Assembly: GCA_035577545.1 (NCBI GenBank)
Contig: DATLVI010000044.1
Span: 62,001 to 126,000, forward strand
DNA from: Verrucomicrobiia bacterium
Lineage (GTDB): Bacteria; Verrucomicrobiota; Verrucomicrobiia; Palsa-1439
Direction of reading: 5' to 3'
Length of the DNA: 64,000 bases
Positions 1-8,107 of the stretch are shown one piece after another. The translations under genes were made by a program, and so were the position numbers. The notes beneath the pieces were generated by a model. That model had not been told where the DNA came from, searched no databases, and was given only the letters and a program-made list of their open reading frames with translations. How positions within the stretch are numbered: position 1 is the first letter of the stretch; each line of letters starts with the position of its first letter.

Positions 1-839
1 TCGTCTTCGTCGCGCTCTTCAATCGGGATGCTGTCTCCGCTCGGGCATTTCAGGTCGATCGTCGAACTCGGCGCGGCCACGTAGAACGGGATGCCGTTCT
101 CGCGAGCGAGCACGGCTTTCTGGTACGTGCCGATTTTGTTGGCGACGTCGCCGTTGGCCGCGATGCGGTCGGCTCCGACGATGCACAAATCCACTTCACC
201 GCGTTGCATGTAAAAACCGCCGGCATTATCGGCGATGATCTTGTGAGGGACGCCCTCTTGGAGGAATTCCCAACTCGTGAGGTTCGCGCCCTGATTGCGT
301 GGACGAGTCTCGTCCACCCAGACGAAGACCTTTCGGCCACGGCGATGCGCGAGATAGATCGGGGCGGGCGCGCTGCCCCAGTCCACCAGCGCCAGCCAGC
401 CGGCGTTGCAATGCGTGAGGATGCGCGAACCGCTTTTGATGAGCGGCAGGCCAACCTCGGCGATCTGTTTGGCGCGGGCGACATACTCGTCGGCGACGGC
501 CTGCGCTTCAGCGATGGCCTCCTTCGCGGAACCAGCTTGGGCGCGGACGCGATCGAGCGCGTGCTTCAAGTCGGCCGCCGTCGGGCGGGTTTCGAGAAGG
601 GTGCGATAGGCGCGAACGAGGTCTGCTCCCTCCAACACGGCCTGCGCCATGCCGCAGGCGGCAGTAGCCCCTATGGTACCCGCGCCGCGAATGGTCATCG
701 TTTTGATGGCTCGCGCGGTTTCCCGATGGTTTTTGAGCCGCAGCAGGCCAAATCGATGCGGGAGCAGCGGCTGGTTGATGACAACGACATGGCGGCCTTC
801 CATCCAAACGGCGCGATAGTTCTTGCCCCGGACTTTCAT
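1..839 (-). CDS. mtnA: S-methyl-5-thioribose-1-phosphate isomerase, 3' end cut by the window
   Basis: Isomerises methylthioribose-1-phosphate to methylthioribulose-1-phosphate in the cytoplasmic methionine salvage pathway. The frame is open from the ATG at 839 to the window edge, about 279 codons. It shows the MtnA/eIF2B-alpha-like fold signatures: TIRGAGTIGATAACGMAQA near residues 49-67, THCNAG carrying the catalytic Cys, VWVDETRPRNQGA, and GADRIAANGDVANKIGTY carrying the catalytic Asp. The usual length is about 340-370 residues, so roughly 60-90 C-terminal residues lie outside the window. It is divergent from the PEP-CTERM gene at 1037. The identification rests on strong motif agreement. 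Confidence 0.93.
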   Translation of the reverse strand, partial: MKVRGKNYRAVWMEGRHVVVINQPLLPHRFGLLRLKNHRETARAIKTMTIRGAGTIGATAACGMAQAVLEGADLVRAYRTLLETRPTAADLKHALDRVRAQAGSAKEAIAEAQAVADEYVARAKQIAEVGLPLIKSGSRILTHCNAGWLALVDWGSAPAPIYLAHRRGRKVFVWVDETRPRNQGANLTSWEFLQEGVPHKIIADNAGGFYMQRGEVDLCIVGADRIAANGDVANKIGTYQKAVLARENGIPFYVAAPSSTIDLKCPSGDSIPIEERDED

Positions 840-927
840 GAGTCTGGATACTGTAACGAAGGGTGGAGAGACCGACAAGACCACAGAAGTTGTATAGGAA
901 AAGGCCGAAAATGTATAAAAAGCGGTG

Positions 928-957
928 TTGACTTGATAAACCGTTCTACGATATAAA
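928..957 (+). promoter_or_regulatory. sigma-70-like promoter for the PEP-CTERM gene
   Basis: TTGACT at 928-933 and TATAAA at 952-957 are separated by 18 bases (17 if ATATAA is taken as the -10 box). The predicted start near 964 leaves a 5' leader of about 70 nt before the ATG at 1037. Seen by eye only; no transcript data. Confidence 0.5.
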
Positions 958-1036
958 TATGGCTGGAGAAGCAATAGGTTTCGGTATTCAGCGAGTTGGT
1001 ATCGGGTCCAAAGAAGTCACAGACGGGAGAATTGCT

Positions 1037-2419
1037 ATGCGAGTTAAGCTTACTGTTCTTGTAGCCACTACCGTTTTCATCGTTACGTGTACCCATAGGG
1101 CGTATGCGGAATCGCGCTGGTCAACTACCACCGGCGGCACGTTTGACTGGAACACCAGCGGCAATTGGCAAGGTACTTTCCCCCCGGGCGCAGCAGACGA
1201 CGTGCGCATCACCAACGACCTCGGTACAGCGCAGCTCATCACCAATATGGGATCTTCTGTCGGCGTCGGCATCACGAATGCCATCAATTTCCTGGCAATT
1301 TCCAATGGACTCGGCAGCGCTTCGGTGACGGTGCAACAGGGTGGAGGTCTTTTCCGTTCGACCTTCGGTGTGCAGATCGGTAAGAACGCCACGCTGATTC
1401 TCACTACCAACTCATTGATTGGCACCAACTCAAGCCTCACTTTTGACCTGCGTCCGGGCGGCGGATCGGCGGGCACGCTGGTTCTTTCCAACGCCTCTTC
1501 AACCTCCGGCTTTAGCACCTTCCTCAACAGCGGAGGCAGCACTCCGGTCGTCAATGCTGGCACGATTGCCTTTACACCGGTCAATAACCAGATCGTGGCG
1601 ATCAACTATGGCCAGGTGACAGCGTTTACCAACAATGCCAATGGCACAGTAGTTATGAATGGGACCGGCACGGGCGCGTTTACCGGCAATTTCGGCAGCG
1701 GAAACCGCGCGTTCGTCAACAATGGTTCGCTCTTCGCCAGGGCCGGCACACTCCGGATTGATCCGCGCGACGCATTCAGCCGTGGTGGTTTCCAAAATGG
1801 GCCGACGGGGTTTGTTCAGGTGGATAGCGGCGCCACATTTGAAATCCGGCGCACGACCAATTCGTGGGTCAACGGGCCTGCCGTCACGAATTTTGGCACT
1901 GTCTTCATGAATGGCGGAAAGCTCACACTGGTCGATCTCGATGGCGCTGCCGGCAATTCCATCGCCACTAATCAATCGCGCGTCATCGCCAATGTCGGGA
2001 CGATTGACGGCACTGGCACTTTTACCGCCTCAATCAACAGCTTGTCCGGCAGCACGGTCGCGCCAGGCCTTGGCTTTGGGACGTTGAATGTTGGGGGCAA
2101 CGTTACGCTCGGCAGCAACAGTACACTCTCCATCCAACTCGGCCTCTTGGCGGGTCAGAATGACTTATTGGCCGTCGCCAGCAACCTGACGTTGAATGCG
2201 AACAGCCTTCTCTCGCTCTCCGGCGGCGCGGTGGGCAATATCTACACGGTAGCGACGGCTTTCGCGGTTTCAGGTACGTTTGGTACGGTCACACCCAATT
2301 ATACCGTCATCTACGACCCGACGGATATTCGGGTGCAGTTTGTTCCTGAACCATCCTCGTTGGTGCTTGCGGCCGCGGGACTTTTGGGACTGATGACGCT
2401 GCGTCGCCGCAATTCCTGA
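1037..2419 (+). CDS. Exported PEP-CTERM protein with autotransporter-like beta-strand repeats
   Basis: Secreted or surface protein of 460 residues. The start at 1037 was chosen because it begins a clean signal peptide (Lys/Arg, then hydrophobic LTVLVATTVFIV, Ala-rich cleavage region) and follows a purine-rich GACGGGAGA; an ATG at 959 would precede it with 26 non-signal residues. The body is rich in Gly, Thr, Asn and Ser with short repeated strands, as in beta-helical adhesin-like passengers. The C-terminus VPEPSSLVLAAAGLLGLMTLRRR is the PEP-CTERM sorting tail: the PEP motif, a TM helix and a basic end, recognised by exosortase. No exosortase gene lies in this window. The substrate or role is unknown. 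Confidence 0.85.
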   Translation: MRVKLTVLVATTVFIVTCTHRAYAESRWSTTTGGTFDWNTSGNWQGTFPPGAADDVRITNDLGTAQLITNMGSSVGVGITNAINFLAISNGLGSASVTVQQGGGLFRSTFGVQIGKNATLILTTNSLIGTNSSLTFDLRPGGGSAGTLVLSNASSTSGFSTFLNSGGSTPVVNAGTIAFTPVNNQIVAINYGQVTAFTNNANGTVVMNGTGTGAFTGNFGSGNRAFVNNGSLFARAGTLRIDPRDAFSRGGFQNGPTGFVQVDSGATFEIRRTTNSWVNGPAVTNFGTVFMNGGKLTLVDLDGAAGNSIATNQSRVIANVGTIDGTGTFTASINSLSGSTVAPGLGFGTLNVGGNVTLGSNSTLSIQLGLLAGQNDLLAVASNLTLNANSLLSLSGGAVGNIYTVATAFAVSGTFGTVTPNYTVIYDPTDIRVQFVPEPSSLVLAAAGLLGLMTLRRRNS

Positions 2420-2433
2420 ACGCGTCGCGGACT

Positions 2434-3030
2434 TTAAACTTTTCGCCGGCCTTCCAGGGCGCGGGAGAGTGTGACTTCGTCGGCGGTTTCCAAGGCGCTA
2501 CCAACGGGCAACCCCAGCGCGATGCGGCTGACCGAAACGCCAAGCGGTTTGAGCAGATCGATCAGATGGTTCACGGTCGCTTCACTTTCCACGTCGGCAC
2601 CCAGGGCCAGGATGATCTCTGTAGGCTTGTCCCGCTTCACGCGTTCAAGTAACGCCGCGATGCGGAGTTGCTCGGGACCGATACCGTTCAACGGTGAGAC
2701 CCGTCCCATCAACGCATGATAAACGCCCTTGTGCACGCCCGCGCGTTCCAGGGTGAGGATGTCGTTGGGGCCTTCCACCACGCAGATGGAGGACTGCTCG
2801 CGGCGCGGGCTGTCGCAAATCTCGCAGGGATCGTTCTCGGTGTAGCTGCCACAACGCGAGCAGTTGCGGATCTTCGCCTTCGCATCGAGGATCGCCTGGG
2901 CCAGCAACCGATTCGTGTCACCGTTGGCCTTTAGCAGGTGCAAGGCGATGCGCTCCGCGCTCCGCTTGCCGATGCCGGGCAGGCGAGACACCTGGGCGAT
3001 TAAATTTTGGACGGGCTGAGGATAATCCAT
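2434..3030 (-). CDS. recR: Recombination mediator protein RecR
   Basis: RecR, 198 residues (normal length), works with RecO/RecF to load RecA at gaps in daughter-strand repair. Visible features are an N-terminal helix-hairpin-helix region with LPGIGKRSAERIALHLL (residues 17-33), a zinc finger with Cys57, Cys60, Cys69 and Cys72, and a Toprim domain starting at CVVEGPNDILTLE. It is the third gene of the dnaX-ybaB-recR cluster, a widely conserved order, and lies 13 bases after ybaB. It converges on the PEP-CTERM gene with a 14-base gap. Confidence 0.97.
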   Translation of the reverse strand: MDYPQPVQNLIAQVSRLPGIGKRSAERIALHLLKANGDTNRLLAQAILDAKAKIRNCSRCGSYTENDPCEICDSPRREQSSICVVEGPNDILTLERAGVHKGVYHALMGRVSPLNGIGPEQLRIAALLERVKRDKPTEIILALGADVESEATVNHLIDLLKPLGVSVSRIALGLPVGSALETADEVTLSRALEGRRKV

Positions 3031-3043
3031 CGGCGTCGCGCCG

Positions 3044-3355
3044 CTACATCATGCCGGGGAGGTTCATGCCGGCGGTGACCTTCCCCAACTCTTCATCCTG
3101 CGTCTTCTTCGCCGTTTGCAGGGCATTGGTCACGGCGCCGAGGATCAGGTCTTCGAGCATCTCGACGTCCTTCGGGTCAACGACCTTGGGGTCGATCTTG
3201 ATTGACGCGATAGTGCCGTCACAGCGCGCAGTGGCCTTTACGGCTCCCCCACCCGCCGACGCTTCGACTTCACGTTGCGCCAGTTCCTCCTGCACGCGCG
3301 TCATTTCCGCCTGCATCTTCTGGGCTTGTTTGAGAAATTTCCCTAGTCCGGCCAT
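3044..3355 (-). CDS. ybaB: YbaB/EbfC family nucleoid-associated protein
   Basis: Small dimeric DNA-binding protein, 103 residues. The N-terminal helix LGKFLKQAQKMQAEMTRVQEELA is the family hallmark. It is followed by the VEASAGGGAVKATARCDGTI sheet region and the conserved acidic stretch VDPKDVEMLEDLILGAVTNAL. It lies between dnaX (9 bases) and recR, so it is probably cotranscribed with both. In other bacteria the family is linked to nucleoid structure and recombination; its exact role here is not shown by the sequence. Confidence 0.95.
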   Translation of the reverse strand: MAGLGKFLKQAQKMQAEMTRVQEELAQREVEASAGGGAVKATARCDGTIASIKIDPKVVDPKDVEMLEDLILGAVTNALQTAKKTQDEELGKVTAGMNLPGMM

Positions 3356-3364
3356 TTTTCACCA

Positions 3365-5026
3365 TCACTTTCTGACTTCGACGATTGTTCCTTTAAAGAT
3401 CTCCAGCGCTTTTTTGATCAGCGGGTCATTCTTAAAATCATCGACGTTCATTTTTGCGGGTTCGGCCGCCCTGGCAGACGTTCCCGGTTTCCCCAGCGAA
3501 GACGCGGATGATTTCGCTGGCGTCGCGGCGGTGGCTTCCCCAACCTCGAATTTCAACGCGACGTCCATCCGTAACTTCTCCTTTAAGCTCGCTTGCAACA
3601 CCTCGATGTTACGGGGACGGTCGGCGAATTCCTTGCGATCGGCGAACTCGGGATCAAAGCGCACGATCAGCACGTTGCCCCGCAGGCCAAGCGGACGGGT
3701 CCCAACCAGATAGCTCTTCGCCAGCGGCGTGACCTTCCCGAGATGTTCCACCGCGTAGGCCCACGCCTCGTCCACAGAAGCCGCTGAATTCGTCTGTGCG
3801 GTCTCCCGCACATGATTCGCTGGCGCCGCGGAAGCGGTCTTCGTGACTGGAAGATCGTTCCCGCGGGGGCTTGATGGCAGCCCGCCCTTCAACTCGTTCA
3901 ATTTTTTCAGCAAACCATCGATCCCGACCATGTCGCGTGCCTTCACGGCCTTCACCAGCGCAATCTCAAAGAACACGCGCTTGGACAACGCGTAGCGCAG
4001 CCGTCCCTCGGCAGCCGCCAGCGCGTCGATGACCCGCAATACCGCGTCGGAATCCGTGCGCTTCGCCTGCGCCACGAGCAGTTCCATTTCGGACTCGGGC
4101 AGTTGCAAGGACGCGACGCCTTCCGCCCCCAACGTCACGACCAGCAGGTTGCGAAAATGATCGAGCAAATCCGCCGCGAGGCGTTGCAGGTCCTTGCCGG
4201 CGTCGTCGAGGTCCTTCAACACTTTCAGCGCGTTCGTCGTTTCCCCGTCGAGGACCGCATCCGTGAGAGCTGCGATACGGTCCTGCGCGACGAGACCGAA
4301 AACCGAAAGCACATCCGCTTCGGCAATCTTGTTGCCGCAAAACGCGATGAGTTGGTCGAGCGTGCTTTCCGCATCGCGGAGGCCACCTTCCGCACCGCGC
4401 GCGATAGCGGCCAGCGCCTTGTCGTCGATCGCCACTTTTTCTTTTTTCGCGATCTCCTTGAGGTGCTTGACGATGAGGTTCGCGGGAATTCGCCGCAGAT
4501 CGAACCGCTGGCAACGCGAGAGAATCGTCGGCAACACTTTTTGCGGTTCAGTCGTCGCGAAAATAAACTTCACATGTGCCGGCGGTTCCTCGAGCGTCTT
4601 GAGAAGCGCATTGAATGCCTGCGTGGTGAGCATGTGGACTTCGTCGATGATGTAAATTTTGAACTTGCCGCGGGCCGGCGCGTAGCGCACCGTGTCGCGC
4701 AATTCGCGAACCTGCTCGACGCCGTTATTGGAAGCGCCGTCGATTTCCAGCACGTCCAGCGACCGTCCCTCGGTGATTTCGAGGCAGTTGTCGCACTTGT
4801 CGCACGGCGTGGCGGTCGGTCCTTTCACGCAGTTGAGCGCCTTGGCGAAGATACGGGCGGTGGAGGTCTTGCCGATGCCGCGCGGCCCGACGAAGAGATA
4901 GGCGTGCGCGAGGCGGTTCTGCTCAATGGCGTTCTTCAACGTGGTGGTGACGTGCTCCTGCCCCACGACATCGTCGAACTGCTGCGGGCGCCATTTCCGC
5001 GCCAGGACCTGATATTGCTGCGCCAT
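3365..5026 (-). CDS. dnaX: DNA polymerase III subunits gamma/tau
   Basis: Clamp-loader ATPase, 553 residues. Walker A GPRGIGKTS is at 47-55, a zinc site uses Cys66, Cys75, Cys78 and Cys81, and the Walker B variant DEVH is at 128-131. The sensor/arginine-finger region LSRCQRFDLRRI follows. The C-terminal part (about 380-553) is Ala/Pro-rich and then folds into a tau-like region. I saw no obvious A-rich slippery site, so production of a shorter gamma form by frameshifting is not supported here. First gene of the dnaX-ybaB-recR unit, with the tRNA-Thr gene upstream on the same strand. Confidence 0.97.
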   Translation of the reverse strand: MAQQYQVLARKWRPQQFDDVVGQEHVTTTLKNAIEQNRLAHAYLFVGPRGIGKTSTARIFAKALNCVKGPTATPCDKCDNCLEITEGRSLDVLEIDGASNNGVEQVRELRDTVRYAPARGKFKIYIIDEVHMLTTQAFNALLKTLEEPPAHVKFIFATTEPQKVLPTILSRCQRFDLRRIPANLIVKHLKEIAKKEKVAIDDKALAAIARGAEGGLRDAESTLDQLIAFCGNKIAEADVLSVFGLVAQDRIAALTDAVLDGETTNALKVLKDLDDAGKDLQRLAADLLDHFRNLLVVTLGAEGVASLQLPESEMELLVAQAKRTDSDAVLRVIDALAAAEGRLRYALSKRVFFEIALVKAVKARDMVGIDGLLKKLNELKGGLPSSPRGNDLPVTKTASAAPANHVRETAQTNSAASVDEAWAYAVEHLGKVTPLAKSYLVGTRPLGLRGNVLIVRFDPEFADRKEFADRPRNIEVLQASLKEKLRMDVALKFEVGEATAATPAKSSASSLGKPGTSARAAEPAKMNVDDFKNDPLIKKALEIFKGTIVEVRK

Positions 5027-5333
5027 GAATTAATCCCAGAACCATCGCACTGAAAGAATGATCGTGCACCTCGCTTCGACAAACGACATCGGTTTGCGCG
5101 CCGCGGTTGAAGCTCCGGCCAGGCACCCCGACGGCACATGGAACATCAAGCTTACCGTTGCTGTCTTCCGACCCTGGCGGGGTTCGCAAGCAACCATTGC
5201 ATCGGACCCAACCTTCGACGCCGCCCCGCGGTTTGCTCGCCCACATCGCCGCCTCGGCGAGGAATTCGGCCCAGCTATAGCGGGTTGCTGGTGCAGGGAA
5301 CCGCTAACTCCCCGCCTAGCACGACCAAAAATC
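5027..5333. other. Gene-free stretch between dnaX and tRNA-Thr
   Basis: About 300 bases upstream of dnaX on its strand. Short open frames occur on both strands but show no family resemblance and no convincing start. It presumably carries the dnaX promoter; I could not pick a convincing -35/-10 pair. Confidence 0.5.
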
Positions 5334-5409
<76 letters not shown>

Positions 5410-6011
5410 AAAATTTGCGTCCGGCATTATGCCACGTTTGCGGCGGCACGCAAGTAAATCGAATCGGCTATGCATTTCTCTTTACCCGATCGCGATGCAC
5501 TCTGGGACGCAGGTCCGAATCTCCGCCGGGGCGCCCAAATGGCTTGCGACACCGTCAACGCCACGGCAGCATTGCTGTCTCAGCAAGACAATATTCAAGA
5601 GTTCCGGCTCTACGACGATGGTTGGGGCGTGCCGGAACTGCGGGAGCAAGGTGCGGGAAGGGCCGGACTCGAAGCCGTGCTAAAAGGCATGATGAACGCG
5701 CGTTAGTGTTTGAGTCATCCGCGTGTAATACTTCCAGCCACGCTTACTCCCGCGCAAGCAAATCGACTGACGACGACGAAGAGTTGACATGGGAGGCCTG
5801 CGTAAAGCCAAACTGCTGCCTTCGCGCCTTATCTAGGTGTTTTCCCTGATAGACATTCAATGGGCCTTTGTTAAACTGGCGACATAAAGGCCAAGACGCC
5901 AATGAGTCGCACTTCGTGTCATGACTTGCCACTGTGAAGACTTTACGATGGCTGAAAAAACCAAGACCACCCTGTAGCCGATGTGATCATTCGTGATTTC
6001 CATGGAGGTAA
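5410..6011. other. Intergenic region before the sensor-kinase operon
   Basis: About 600 bases with only the doubtful 78-codon frame above and several very short frames (for example ATG at 5948, nine codons). It should hold the promoter for the operon starting at 6012. The kinase protein starts in what looks like the end of a PAS/PAC linker (GADITERKGSE), so the last part of this region may be the remains of a longer, now broken upstream PAS-coding sequence; no recognisable PAS domain is left. Confidence 0.4.
5470..5706 (+). CDS. Doubtful small hypothetical protein
   Basis: A 78-codon open frame begins with ATG at 5470, in the gap between the tRNA and the kinase operon. The translation is fairly hydrophilic and protein-like (contains VNATAALLSQQDNIQEFRLYDDGWG), but I recognise no family and see no clear ribosome binding site. 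It could be a small orphan gene, a decayed fragment or chance. Listed because nothing else explains this stretch. Confidence 0.25.
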   Translation: MHFSLPDRDALWDAGPNLRRGAQMACDTVNATAALLSQQDNIQEFRLYDDGWGVPELREQGAGRAGLEAVLKGMMNAR

Positions 6012-7598
6012 GTGAAGGATAATCAAGACGTGGATTTGGGCGCCGACATCACCGAGCGCAAAGGGTCAGAGTCAGCCATGGCGCGGCTGGCGGCAATCGT
6101 TGAATCTTCGGACGATGCCATTATCGGCAAGGACCTGAGCAGCATCATCACGAGTTGGAACACCGGGGCCGAGAAGATCTTCGGCTATTCCGCGGCCGAG
6201 ATGCTTGGCAACTCGATAATGCAGTTGATCCCAGCCGATCGGCAGGATGAAGAGAAACAAATCCTGGGAAAGATCAGGCGCGGTGAAAGCGTTCAGCATT
6301 TTGAGACTGTGCGCCGTGCCAAGGATGGCCGGCTGGTCGATGTTTCGGTCACCGTTTCACCCATCAAGGATTCGACGGGCAAGGTCGTCGGCGCATCGAA
6401 AATAGCGCGCGACATCACGGAGCGCAAACTGACGGAGAGGGCGCTGCGGCAGAGCGAAGCACGATATCAGACGATTGTCGAAAACCTCACCGAAGGATTG
6501 GCCGTTTCCGATCTCAACGGCCAGTTGCTTCATTTCAACCGGGCGGCGCTGGACATGCACGGCTTTGCCACCCTGGAGGAAACCCGTCGTCACCTGACCG
6601 AATTCGCTGACATATTCGAGCTCTCTGGCATGGACGGCAACGTCTGGCCTGTGGATCAATGGCCGCTTGCCCGCATCCTGCGCGGCGAGACGCTTCGCAA
6701 CCTGGAGGCGCGCATCCGGCGCATCCAGACCGATTGGCTGCGGGTCTTCAGTTACGGTGGCACGCTCGTCCATGACGCGGGTGGCCAGCCAATAATGGCG
6801 GTTGTCACGATCAGCGACATCACCAAGCGCGAGCAGGCCGCCGAAGAGATTCGCCAACTGAATGTCGAGTTGGAGCAACGCGTCGTCGAACGTACGGCGC
6901 AACTGCAAGTTGCCAACAAAGAATTGGAGGCGTTTTCATATTCCGTTTCCCACGATCTGCGCGCGCCGTTACGCCATGTGGCGGGATTCGTGGAACTGCT
7001 GAAGGGCGATGCCGGGCCCGTTCTCTCGGAAAGGAGTCACAAATATTTGCAAACGATTTCCACGTCCGCAAAGCGTATGGGGGATTTGATTGACGATTTG
7101 CTGGCGTTTTCGCGAGTCGGACGCGTTGAAATGCAGAAGTCCGTCGTCAACCTGAATGACCTCGTCAAAGAAACGCTGCCCGATCTCCAAGGCGAAACCC
7201 GGGGACGGAACATCGTTTGGAGAATCGGTCCGCTGCCCGAAGTGCAGGCGGATCGCCCGACGCTGCGCCAAGTGTTGGTCAATCTCCTTGCCAATGCCGT
7301 GAAGTTCACCCGCACACGCGACCCGGCCACCATTGAAGTCGGTTCCGCCCCGGCTGAGAACAATGAAGTCATCATCTTTGTCCGCGACAACGGAGCCGGG
7401 TTCGATCCGAAATACACTGCCAAGCTTTTCGGCGTGTTCCAACGCTTACATGCCAGCAATGAATTCGAAGGCACCGGCATCGGGCTGGCGAACGTCCAGC
7501 GCATCATCCTGCGCCACGGGGGCCGGGTGTGGGCGGAAGGCGCGGTGGGCCAGGGCGCGACATTTTACTTCTCAATCCCAAAACCAAAGGAGACATGA
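6012..7598 (+). CDS. PAS-PAS sensor histidine kinase (bacteriophytochrome-like transmitter)
   Basis: Cytoplasmic kinase of 528 residues with no TM segment. PAS/PAC 1 is at about 24-138 (ends SKIARDITERK), PAS 2 at about 146-273 (ends ISDITKRE), a coiled linker at 275-305, then a HisKA domain with H-box YSVSHDLRAPL (His314). The N box LLANAVKFT (Asn427), G1 DNGAGFD (459-465) and G2 GTGIGLA (487-493) complete an intact ATPase. This transmitter type is commonly paired with Rcp1-like single receivers, and one follows with no gap. The start is uncertain: GTG at 6012 has GGAGG only 3 bases away, GTG at 6030 has AAGGA 11 bases away, and ATG at 6078 also fits. Confidence 0.9.
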   Translation: MKDNQDVDLGADITERKGSESAMARLAAIVESSDDAIIGKDLSSIITSWNTGAEKIFGYSAAEMLGNSIMQLIPADRQDEEKQILGKIRRGESVQHFETVRRAKDGRLVDVSVTVSPIKDSTGKVVGASKIARDITERKLTERALRQSEARYQTIVENLTEGLAVSDLNGQLLHFNRAALDMHGFATLEETRRHLTEFADIFELSGMDGNVWPVDQWPLARILRGETLRNLEARIRRIQTDWLRVFSYGGTLVHDAGGQPIMAVVTISDITKREQAAEEIRQLNVELEQRVVERTAQLQVANKELEAFSYSVSHDLRAPLRHVAGFVELLKGDAGPVLSERSHKYLQTISTSAKRMGDLIDDLLAFSRVGRVEMQKSVVNLNDLVKETLPDLQGETRGRNIVWRIGPLPEVQADRPTLRQVLVNLLANAVKFTRTRDPATIEVGSAPAENNEVIIFVRDNGAGFDPKYTAKLFGVFQRLHASNEFEGTGIGLANVQRIILRHGGRVWAEGAVGQGATFYFSIPKPKET

Positions 7599-8057
7599 AT
7601 GAATGCTGAGATAAAAACCATTTTGTTGGCCGAAGACGATCCCAATGATGTGGAACTGACGCTGACGGCGCTGGAGGAATACCACCTGGCGAACCAGGTG
7701 GCGGTCGTCCACGATGGCGAGGAGGCGCTGGATTATCTGTACCGCCGCGGAAAATTCGTGGCCCGCTTCAACGGCAACCCCATCTTCGCACTGCTCGACC
7801 TGAAAATGCCGAAACTGAACGGGATCGAAGTGCTGCGACAGATGAAGGGGGATGAAAAACTGAAAACGATACCTGTTATCGTGCTTTCTTCTTCCCGTGA
7901 AGCGCCCGATCTGGCCGAATGTTACAAATTGGGCGTCAACGCGTATGTGGTTAAACCAGTTGATTTTCAAGACTTTATAAAAGCTGTAAAGGAACTGGGT
8001 ATCTTTTGGGCGGCCATCAATGAGCCACCTCCAAATCACGTAGCAGAAAGGGTCTAA
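7599..8057 (+). CDS. Single-domain response regulator (Rcp1-like receiver)
   Basis: Receiver of 152 residues with no output domain. The acidic pocket is Glu12-Asp13-Asp14, the phosphoacceptor is Asp67 in ALLDLKMPKLNG, Ser97 occupies the Thr/Ser position and Lys119 sits in VVKP. The ATG at 7599 starts immediately after the stop of the kinase, so the two are almost certainly translationally coupled and form a cognate pair. With no DNA-binding domain it should act by protein contact or as a phosphorelay intermediate towards the downstream hybrid kinases. Confidence 0.93.
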   Translation: MNAEIKTILLAEDDPNDVELTLTALEEYHLANQVAVVHDGEEALDYLYRRGKFVARFNGNPIFALLDLKMPKLNGIEVLRQMKGDEKLKTIPVIVLSSSREAPDLAECYKLGVNAYVVKPVDFQDFIKAVKELGIFWAAINEPPPNHVAERV

Positions 8058-8107
8058 AGCTCAATAATGGCAGGATGATTGCTATGAAAGGGGAGCAGGA
8101 GTAATGA

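Noticed and set aside
3365-3700. Programmed frameshift in dnaX producing gamma
   Set aside because: No A-rich slippery heptamer with a following hairpin was found in the expected zone.
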